Shown: one piece after another, positions 33,593 to 39,372 of the stretch
How the letters are laid out: each line of letters opens with the position of its first letter
Position numbering within the stretch: the stretch's first letter is position 1
Assembly (NCBI GenBank): GCA_026996295.1
Contig: JALWLL010000081.1
Location: 1-39,372, forward strand
Origin: Sulfurimonas sp.
GTDB taxonomy: Bacteria > Campylobacterota > Campylobacteria > Campylobacterales > Sulfurimonadaceae
DNA length: 39,372 bases
Reading direction: 5' to 3'
Notes under the pieces: generated by a model
Seen by the model: the letters and a program-made list of their open reading frames with translations, nothing else
Told to the model about the DNA's origin: nothing
Databases searched by the model: none
Position numbers and translations under genes: made by a program

Positions 33593-34333
33593 TTAATTAA
33601 AGCGACTGTTAAACTCACTTGGAGTGATTTTTCCATCACTGTTAGTATCTATAGATTCAAAAGATGGTGCTTTAACTGCATTACGCATTGGGTAGCCGGC
33701 TTTAGCTCTTGCTTCTTGTTTTTGTGTTCTTGTTTTAAGAAATTCCTCTTTTGTAATAATATTATCGTTATTAAGATCAAAATAAGTAAATGATGAGCGA
33801 TGTTCTTTTTTACTTACTCCTTGACATCCTTTTCTTTTTTTCCTTTTCGTATGAGTATTTTGAAATGCCGTAAATTCCTCTGGAGTGATTTTTCCATCAC
33901 CGTTAGTATCAAAAGATGAGAAAGTTGGGCGCTTCTGCATACCGTGCCCTCTAAAGTTAGCGGGAGGAAAGTTGTCAAACATCCATTCAGAAACCTTTTT
34001 TAGCTCTTCAGGAGTGATATTTCCTTTTTGTGAAGGCATTAAACCAAATCGTGCAATTTTTTGTGGCATACAAACTGCTTTTTCCTTTGTTGGGTTTTGT
34101 ACGTACTCAACTATAAAATCAATTGCATTCTCTTTCTTTGGGTAAGCCATTTTAACATGTTTCATAACACCCATCAGTGGAGGGGCAACCATATTTGTTC
34201 TATTGGTTGGTATGGTTTTAACGTGGCACATAGCACATTTTGCATCAAATATTTTTTCGGCATCTTCTGAAGCAAAAAGAGATGTGGCTAATGCTAAAGT
34301 ACCAATCAGTATCGTCATTTGTTTTGTTTTCAT
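33593..34333 (-). CDS. Periplasmic cytochrome c fused to three EF-hands
   Basis: A 246-residue exported protein. Signal peptide residues 1-21 end in LFA. A class I cytochrome c domain (about 22-122) binds heme at CAMCH (Cys33, Cys36, His37), with the likely Met99 ligand in RFGLMPSQKG. Three EF-hand loops follow: DTNGDGKITPEE (about 142-153), DLNNDNIITKEE (about 186-197) and DTNSDGKITPSE (about 229-240). This suggests electron transfer influenced or stabilised by calcium. The site TAAGGAG precedes the ATG. Its partner is unknown; the heme protein at 36485 is the nearest candidate, though an unrelated gene lies between. Confidence 0.88.
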   Translation of the reverse strand: MKTKQMTILIGTLALATSLFASEDAEKIFDAKCAMCHVKTIPTNRTNMVAPPLMGVMKHVKMAYPKKENAIDFIVEYVQNPTKEKAVCMPQKIARFGLMPSQKGNITPEELKKVSEWMFDNFPPANFRGHGMQKRPTFSSFDTNGDGKITPEEFTAFQNTHTKRKKRKGCQGVSKKEHRSSFTYFDLNNDNIITKEEFLKTRTQKQEARAKAGYPMRNAVKAPSFESIDTNSDGKITPSEFNSRFN

Positions 34334-34444
34334 AATAAACTCCTTAGGTTATATGATGGGGTATTGTTACATTCTAATGTTAATTATATATTAAAAAAAA
34401 TTTATCTAAAAAAGATTTTGGCATGGACTTTTGATTTTGGGATC

Positions 34445-34540
34445 TTATTTGCTATTTAAGGTTTCAATCCAAAGGTTGCTTTCGCCTCTGTTTTCACGGA
34501 TAAATCCTTGCCTGTAAAATCCTATAAGCTTTGATCCAAA
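34445..34540 (-). pseudogene. Possible relic reading frame between the cytochrome and GH26-like genes
   Basis: In the 230-base spacer this minus-strand frame is open for 31 codons between stops and reads like real protein (GSKLIGFYRQGFIRENRGES, then NLWIETLNSK). The middle resembles the end of a small enzyme domain such as an acetyltransferase, but no family can be named. It has no start codon and follows a stop at 34541, just past the end of the GH26-like gene. The rest of the spacer holds the cytochrome promoter. Chance openness cannot be ruled out. Confidence 0.25.
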
Positions 34541-34563
34541 CTAGGTGTTTTTTTTGTATTTTC

Positions 34564-36435
34564 CTACTTGGGTAGAGTATTCCATATTTCAATATCATCA
34601 ATCCATTGATATTTTGGATTTGCATCCCCGTATATTTGAGTCAGTATAATGAACTCAATAGGTTTTGAATTTCGAGTAGTTGGCCCGTAATGATCACCAA
34701 TTACTTTTCCATTTATTTTCCATAACGCTCTACCATCATCACCCTCACTCCAATGCCAGAAAAATTCAGTCATAAACCACTCATCCATAGGAACCGGAAC
34801 CGTTTTGTTGTCAATTTCCCAAATCGAGCTTTGAGGGTTTTCATCACCTTGCCAATGCCAATATGGTATTCCATCATCATCTGTATAAATATACGCAATC
34901 AATCTAAATCCATCATTTTTTTCATAATCTTTTGTCTTATACTCAAAAATTGCTCGCCACATATCCACTTTGAGTAAACTTGCACTATCCATTTTCATCC
35001 AATATTTTATGTATAAGTCCTTTTTTCCCTCTTGGATATTTAAAATTTCATATGGGCATTGAGTTATTCCTAGGTCATAGTTTTGGAGATTGTACAAAGC
35101 TTTAGTATAGTCTCCATTATGCCCGATAACGGTTTGAATTTCACTCTTAACAGCTTGATGGTTGTCATCATCTATGTAATGTAAAGAACTTTCACTTGCC
35201 CCAAGTATATCTATTGGCCAGGAGAAACCTGTTTCATTGTCTGTACCTCTGATATATCTGTAGTCTTCACTAAATTGATAGGCTGTATTGTCGATATATA
35301 CTCCATCTTCAAAGCCTGATTTAAATAGAAGTGTGGGTTCAGCAGAGGAAATAAATCTTTCATTTTGAATTATCTGCTTAAATACTTCTTGCACCTCCAA
35401 AGAGGAGTCCAGCCTGATTGTAGTCATTGTTCCATCTTCATTTTCCCAATTTTCATGCCAAGGGCTAATTGCAGAAAATGTTATGTAGGGATTATCTAAA
35501 ATTGTTTGAAATGCATCTTTCAGCCATGCACTTTTATTGCCATCTGGGTGATTGTCTGTTACACCAAATTCCAAAAGTGCAATAGGTCTTGTGCTATTGA
35601 TCTCTTTATATGAATCTACATAATTTTCAAGCTGAACAGAAAATTCTAAACCCTCCCACTCCTCATCTAATGTTTGCGCTCCATAGAGGCTAAATCCCAC
35701 CCAGTCTATATAATGATCACCTGGATAGTAGTACTTGGGTTGGTTCCACTCCTCATTTGGAAAAGAAGTGTAATTGAAATGATAAAACCATGTTATATGG
35801 TTGACCTCCTCTTTCTTAAAGATATCAATAATATGCCTATATGCATCTCTGTATCTTTCGGGACCATCCGGGTAACTCGGGTCACCATATTCCTCTTTTG
35901 TGTCTGCTCCGTTAAATATACCGCTGTATCCGAACCAGTTTCCATTTGCTTCAACTGCAAAATCGACAAGCAAAGGGATGTTATCCTCTTTCGCATCTTG
36001 AGCCCATTGTATCAATTCTTTATCAAAAGCACCATCTATGATTTTTTGCAATGAGAAGTACGTTTCAGCGATTTCTTGGGTTTCATTGCTTCTGGGCATC
36101 AATCTTACATAAGGGATGGTTTGTGTATCGTTGATCGCATGAATATGCTCTTTTGGGTATTTTATGCCGTTAAACCAATTTTGAGAAAAACATGCCCATA
36201 CTATTTTTTTATCAAAAATTGTCTCAAAGTCTATGATTTTTTGACTTGTAACCTGATCTTCAGATCCCCCAAAATCAGGAAACGCACCAAAATAGATTTT
36301 ATCATAAGTTGGTGGAAGAAGCTTTGCATCTGTTGCTTCTTCCAGATCTGTTTGAGGTAAATTGTCTTTACTGCTACTGCTATTTTCACATCCGGTTAAC
36401 AAAAGCAAGGCTATTGTAAGCATTAATGCTTTCAT
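34564..36435 (-). CDS. GH26-like glycoside hydrolase lipoprotein with C-terminal lectin-like domain
   Basis: A 623-residue lipoprotein: ALMLTIALLLLTGC gives a lipobox Cys at about 16. Residues about 45-355 form a TIM-barrel glycosidase of GH26 type, with the likely acid/base Glu162 in DFAVEANGNWFGYSG and the nucleophile Glu289 in PIALLEFGVTD. The region about 370-623 is a beta-sandwich like polysaccharide lyase/concanavalin-type domains (GRALWKINGKVIGDHYGPTT, YQWIDDIEIWNTLPK). It probably cuts a mannan- or other hexose-type exopolysaccharide at the cell surface. I chose the ATG at 36435 over the TTG at 36441. The substrate is inferred only from family. Confidence 0.82.
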   Translation of the reverse strand: MKALMLTIALLLLTGCENSSSSKDNLPQTDLEEATDAKLLPPTYDKIYFGAFPDFGGSEDQVTSQKIIDFETIFDKKIVWACFSQNWFNGIKYPKEHIHAINDTQTIPYVRLMPRSNETQEIAETYFSLQKIIDGAFDKELIQWAQDAKEDNIPLLVDFAVEANGNWFGYSGIFNGADTKEEYGDPSYPDGPERYRDAYRHIIDIFKKEEVNHITWFYHFNYTSFPNEEWNQPKYYYPGDHYIDWVGFSLYGAQTLDEEWEGLEFSVQLENYVDSYKEINSTRPIALLEFGVTDNHPDGNKSAWLKDAFQTILDNPYITFSAISPWHENWENEDGTMTTIRLDSSLEVQEVFKQIIQNERFISSAEPTLLFKSGFEDGVYIDNTAYQFSEDYRYIRGTDNETGFSWPIDILGASESSLHYIDDDNHQAVKSEIQTVIGHNGDYTKALYNLQNYDLGITQCPYEILNIQEGKKDLYIKYWMKMDSASLLKVDMWRAIFEYKTKDYEKNDGFRLIAYIYTDDDGIPYWHWQGDENPQSSIWEIDNKTVPVPMDEWFMTEFFWHWSEGDDGRALWKINGKVIGDHYGPTTRNSKPIEFIILTQIYGDANPKYQWIDDIEIWNTLPK

Positions 36436-36484
36436 AAACAAAGTTATCCCCTCTACACTTTTTTAGCTAAACGGTATATATTTT

Positions 36485-36994
36485 TTAGTGCCCATGCTTG
36501 TGAATTGGTTTTTCTGTCTTAAGCGCTGGAAACCTATGTGTTGCAAATTTTGAATGACAACCGACACAGGCATTGATCATCTTAAAAAAATAAAAATTTG
36601 CCAACTCTGCATTTTTGTTTTCAGCTACATGCATAAGCATTCCTGCATCTTTATGAAAAGATTGATCTAGTTCTATAAATGCAGGTGTAAGCTTGCTATG
36701 TAGTTCCTTTGCTTGCTCTTTTGTTAGTTTTTGCTTTAAAATATAACTATTTTTTATTTTTTTTGCTGTCTTTTTAACCTCAGACCAATTACCAGAAGCA
36801 AGTTCCGGAATAAGCGACATCATTCCCTTTTGTAAGGCGGTCATCTCTTGTGATAATAAGCCCCTAAGTTCAGGTGAGAGAGCTTCAATACCTTTTTTGG
36901 TGCAAGTAATATGTTCTGTATGTTCTCCCGCATATATAGAGATACAAAGTACCGTACTTAACAGCACAACGGAGTTTTTTACTGTTTTTTTCAT
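36485..36994 (-). CDS. Exported monoheme c-type cytochrome-like protein
   Basis: A 168-residue periplasmic protein. Signal residues about 1-21 (NSVVLLSTVLCISIYAG) precede a four-helix bundle (about 40-130) rich in Leu and Lys. A single heme site CVGCH lies near the C-terminus (about 142-146), as in cytochrome c-prime/cytochrome c556-like folds, and the tail is His-rich (HKHGH). The site AAAGGAG precedes the ATG at 36994. The redox partner is unknown. An unrelated GH26-like gene separates it from the EF-hand cytochrome on the same strand. Confidence 0.82.
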   Translation of the reverse strand: MKKTVKNSVVLLSTVLCISIYAGEHTEHITCTKKGIEALSPELRGLLSQEMTALQKGMMSLIPELASGNWSEVKKTAKKIKNSYILKQKLTKEQAKELHSKLTPAFIELDQSFHKDAGMLMHVAENKNAELANFYFFKMINACVGCHSKFATHRFPALKTEKPIHKHGH

Positions 36995-37122
36995 TTTATT
37001 TACTCCTTTGCATAAATTGTACATAAATAATACTTAAAGTAATAAGCACAATCTATTTGTTTTTACATGCCACTTTTTTTGTGAAATATTTACAATAAGC
37101 TTGATGCACAACCAGCATTTTT

Positions 37123-37344
37123 TTACGCCTGTTTGTATTTTTTGTTTGTGTTATTAAGGAAAGTCTTCTTCATGGCAGCCCCATCTTTTGCCTTGTAAAA
37201 AGTGAGCTGACCCGTCTCTAAACAAAAGCGATTACGCGTATCAAAAAGTACTTTAGCGCTGAGTTTATGGATGAAGACACTATATATTAGACCTGTGAAT
37301 CTAAAAGCTCTCCAGTGTTTTGTAAAAACTTTTACTATCCATCT
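37123..37344 (-). pseudogene. Possible decayed coding stretch downstream of msrA
   Basis: The 276-base gap between msrA and the heme-protein gene is open on the minus strand for 73 codons between stops, running from inside msrA to 37123. The part past msrA reads HKLSAKVLFDTRNRFCLETG and then QLTFYKAKDG, which looks protein-like, but there is no start codon and no family is recognised. The remaining bases (37025-37122) are AT-rich and probably hold the promoter of the heme-protein gene. Chance is possible. Confidence 0.22.
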
Positions 37345-38014
37345 TTATGACTAGGATCTCTTTGCCACCCAGCGGTTGTATGGAAGCTGTTTTCTCTTTT
37401 GACTTCTCAAATTTCACACCGGTTGCATGATTTGGACAGTAACCAAAAGGATTTTTTTTGAGATAGTCTTGATGGTACTCTTCTGCATCATAGAACTTTA
37501 CAAGGGGTTTAATCTCAGTGGTGATAGTTCCCAAACCGGCTTTTGTAAGTAACTTTTGGTAGAGCTTTTTTGTCTCAAAGGCTATCTTCTTTTGTTGTTG
37601 TGTGGTAAAGTAGATACCACTTCTGTAGTTGTTACCGATGTCATTTCCCTGACCGTCTGTTTGTGTGGGATCATGTAACTCCCAAAAAGATTTTATGAGC
37701 AGTTCTGGGCTGACTTTTGTTTTGTCATAAACCACCTCTACACCCTCGGCATAGTTGATGAGTTTTGAGTCTTTTGGAAGGTATCTGTACTTAAGCACAT
37801 TCTTATATGTGGGATTGGCAAAATTACCGTCAACATATCCAGACTTTGCACTGAGTACGCCTTGGATGTTGTCAAAGTGTTTTTCTACACCCCAAAAGCA
37901 TCCTGCTGCAAAGACTATGGTCTCTGTATTTTTATCAGCCAAAAGCACACTTCCCACACCCATACTTAAAGTAGTAAGTAGCAAGATGATGAGTTTTGTG
38001 ATAGTTGCTTTCAT
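37301..38014 (-). CDS. msrA: Peptide methionine sulfoxide reductase A, exported
   Basis: A 237-residue enzyme that reduces methionine-S-sulfoxide in damaged proteins. The active-site motif is FAAGCFWGVEKHF (Cys39), with SGYVDG, NYRSGIYF and EEYHQDYLKKNP as further landmarks and the resolving-type Cys in FGYCPNHATG (about 194). A signal peptide (LIILLLTTLSMGVGSVLLA) precedes it, so it acts in the periplasm and would need a periplasmic electron donor. The C-terminal 35 residues after the core (KFEKSKEKTA onward) are an extension of unknown role. It lies two bases downstream of tmk on the same strand. Confidence 0.94.
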   Translation of the reverse strand: MKATITKLIILLLTTLSMGVGSVLLADKNTETIVFAAGCFWGVEKHFDNIQGVLSAKSGYVDGNFANPTYKNVLKYRYLPKDSKLINYAEGVEVVYDKTKVSPELLIKSFWELHDPTQTDGQGNDIGNNYRSGIYFTTQQQKKIAFETKKLYQKLLTKAGLGTITTEIKPLVKFYDAEEYHQDYLKKNPFGYCPNHATGVKFEKSKEKTASIQPLGGKEILVIKMDSKSFYKTLESF

Positions 38015-38016
38015 AA

Positions 38017-38601
38017 TTAACCTTGAGGTGTATTAATATTAACTAATATCTCATTAGTAATATCCTCTATGGAACCTGTAGCATCAACCTCGATAAGCTC
38101 TATGTTGAGAAGTTTGGCCGCTTCTATGATGGCATCTTGTATATTGAGCAGGTACTCACTTCCACGAAGCTCTATGCCGTCTAACTCTTTTTGCGACAGT
38201 CTAAACTCAAGTTCTTCTTTGCTCAAACGAAGCAAAAAAACTTTCTCAGGGTAAACTCCCCCCGTTGCAAATCTGTTAAGATGCACGATGGCTGTTTCTT
38301 TGATCTCGCCTTGGATCAAGGCATAGGCAACCCCACTGATAACACTTCTGTCAGAGATGATCATTTTGTCTAAATTAGGCTCTATAACCTCTTGTATATG
38401 TTCTGCTCTGTCTGCTAAAAAGAGCAAAAATTCGGCACGCTTACTTTTGGTGCATGCTGAGAGCACCATTTCACGTATCTGCCTGCCGATTTTCGTACCG
38501 CCTGGCTCTTTTGTGATAACGGCTTCTGGAAAATGTTTTGAAAGTGCAGAGATCTGGGTACTTTTTCCCGCGGTATCGATCCCCTCTATGGCAATGTACA
38601 T
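38017..38601 (-). CDS. tmk: Thymidylate kinase
   Basis: A 194-residue enzyme that phosphorylates dTMP to dTDP. The P-loop is IEGIDTAGKSTQ (about 4-15), the DR motif is ISDRSVISGVAY (about 81-92), and the short lid is in GVYPEKVFLLRLS. EPGGTKIGRQIRE (about 37-49) is the base-binding region. The N-terminus overlaps the end of coaD by 16 bases, and the order ubiX-coaD-tmk is characteristic of Campylobacterota. Length is normal. Confidence 0.95.
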   Translation of the reverse strand: MYIAIEGIDTAGKSTQISALSKHFPEAVITKEPGGTKIGRQIREMVLSACTKSKRAEFLLFLADRAEHIQEVIEPNLDKMIISDRSVISGVAYALIQGEIKETAIVHLNRFATGGVYPEKVFLLRLSKEELEFRLSQKELDGIELRGSEYLLNIQDAIIEAAKLLNIELIEVDATGSIEDITNEILVNINTPQG

Positions 38602-39077
38602 GAGTTCATACTCCCTATGATTTGTTGTACCTCTTTTGGAAGGAGGTGTTTTGTTTTTCCGTTAAATTTTAAAAGGTTGCGCACTATGGAAGAACTTATA
38701 AATGCATGTTGAAGTTTTGGCATCAGGTAAACAGTCTCTATGGTGTCATCGAGCGAGTTGTTCAGGTAGCCGAGTTGGAGTTCATACTCAAAATCACTCA
38801 CAGCACGCAGACCGCGTATGAGGACGCTTGCGTTGTGCTCATGTGCCAGATCGACTGTGAGATTGTCAAAACCTACCACTCTTACATTTTCAAGGTCTTT
38901 AATGGCAACTTCTACCATGTTGATCCTCTCCTCAAGCGTAAATCTCGGTTTTTTGTCCACTGAAACGGCAACGGCTACAATCACCTCATCAAAAAGGTTT
39001 TTTGCTCTCTCAATAATGTCATAGTGACCATTTGTGATCGGGTCAAAAGTCCCGGGATAGAGTGCTATTTTGTTCAT
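38586..39077 (-). CDS. coaD: Phosphopantetheine adenylyltransferase
   Basis: A 163-residue enzyme of coenzyme A synthesis, joining ATP and 4'-phosphopantetheine. Landmarks are ALYPGTFDPITNGHYDII (about 4-21, with the nucleotidyltransferase TxGH motif), LIRGLRAVSDFEYE (about 88-101) and FISSSIVRNLLKF (about 128-140). I chose the ATG at 39077: it starts on the family N-terminus, has GGGA upstream and lies one base after the ubiX stop. It overlaps tmk by 16 bases. Confidence 0.96.
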   Translation of the reverse strand: MNKIALYPGTFDPITNGHYDIIERAKNLFDEVIVAVAVSVDKKPRFTLEERINMVEVAIKDLENVRVVGFDNLTVDLAHEHNASVLIRGLRAVSDFEYELQLGYLNNSLDDTIETVYLMPKLQHAFISSSIVRNLLKFNGKTKHLLPKEVQQIIGSMNSCTLP

Positions 39078-39078
39078 A

Positions 39079-39372
39079 TTATTCCCATCTTTTATATAAG
39101 TTATTTTCAATACCAAGCAGATCCAGCCACTTGCCGATGATAAAGTTTTCCATCTCATCGAGGGTTTGCTGCTCAGAGTAGTAAGCCATAACAGGCGGTG
39201 CTATGATGATACCCAAAGAGGCAAGTTTATGCATGTTCTCAAGCGCAATAGCTGAAAAAGGCATCTCTCTTGGTGCAAGTATAAGCTTTTTTTGCTCTTT
39301 TATCATTACGCTTGCACACCGTGTTATGAGGTTGTCAGAGATGCCACATGCTATCTTTGCCAAGGTGTTCAT
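39079..39372 (-). CDS. ubiX: Flavin prenyltransferase UbiX, C-terminal part (cut by window edge)
   Basis: The last 97 or so residues of the enzyme that joins dimethylallyl phosphate to FMN to make the prenyl-FMN cofactor of UbiD decarboxylases. Landmarks are NTLAKIACGISDNLITRCA, KKLILAPREMPFSAIALENM and IIAPPVMAYY. The gene runs off the right edge of the window, so the apparent ATG at 39372 is an internal Met and not the start. It leads the ubiX-coaD-tmk-msrA run. Confidence 0.94.
   Translation of the reverse strand: MNTLAKIACGISDNLITRCASVMIKEQKKLILAPREMPFSAIALENMHKLASLGIIIAPPVMAYYSEQQTLDEMENFIIGKWLDLLGIENNLYKRWE

Noticed and set aside
35674-36054. 126-codon plus-strand frame inside the GH26-like gene
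   Set aside because: Antisense to the catalytic domain of a recognised glycosidase; no start signal and no recognisable protein pattern.

Overview
The window looks like chromosome of a hydrogen- and sulfur-metabolising member of the Campylobacterota (Epsilonproteobacteria), closest in style to Sulfurimonas and relatives. The grounds are the AT-rich composition, a membrane-bound HydABC hydrogenase followed by the HydE/HypF/HydD set known from Helicobacter and Wolinella, the long DapD form, and the housekeeping order ubiX-coaD-tmk and aspS-adk. This is inferred from protein resemblance by eye; no search was run.

Bases 1-10740. The end of a GAPDH gene is followed by a decayed spacer, then a plus-strand group (AraC regulator, SAM methyltransferase, cysteine-hydrolase of the isochorismatase fold). 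Facing it is a minus-strand run of nine tightly packed genes (9986 down to 2758): a LolA-like periplasmic protein, an outer-membrane barrel candidate, an RND/MMPL exporter, a DUF3995-like membrane protein, a 30-residue ORF, a hotdog thioesterase, a methyltransferase-like protein, a transglutaminase-like protein and a PhzF-family protein. A divergent TetR gene and two matched palindromes three helical turns apart lie at its head, so the run is probably a TetR-controlled lipid or small-molecule export and modification operon.

Bases 10741-22361 form a hydrogen island. A second TetR gene overlaps a cytoplasmic group-2-type [NiFe] hydrogenase (small and large subunits, no Tat signal, no C-terminal tail), which looks like a hydrogen sensor. 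Next come the Tat-exported HydA, HydB with a cleavable tail, the cytochrome b HydC, the HypF-like HydE, HypF, and the maturation protease HydD. A TetR-style palindrome lies just ahead of hydA. The layout suggests hydrogen sensing through a TetR protein rather than the usual histidine kinase. hypA-E are not in the window, and a strong orphan ribosome-binding site follows hydD.

Bases 22362-31547 hold mostly housekeeping genes (dapD, aspS, nadK, two different adenylate kinases) mixed with small accessory genes: a 102-residue flagellar axial-like protein, an ankyrin protein, a ribbon-helix-helix protein with a palindrome in its promoter, a DUF6166/helix-turn-helix protein, a 41-residue membrane ORF and a CinA-domain protein.

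Bases 30711-39372 carry a GH114-like lipoprotein, a membrane rhodanese, thiI, an EF-hand cytochrome c, a GH26-like lipoprotein, a second heme protein, an exported MsrA, then tmk, coaD and the end of ubiX. No tRNA, rRNA, CRISPR array or insertion sequence was recognised. No gene-free stretch exceeds 300 bases; the largest (103-394, 37025-37300, 34334-34563) hold short stop-to-stop reading frames that look like decayed genes.
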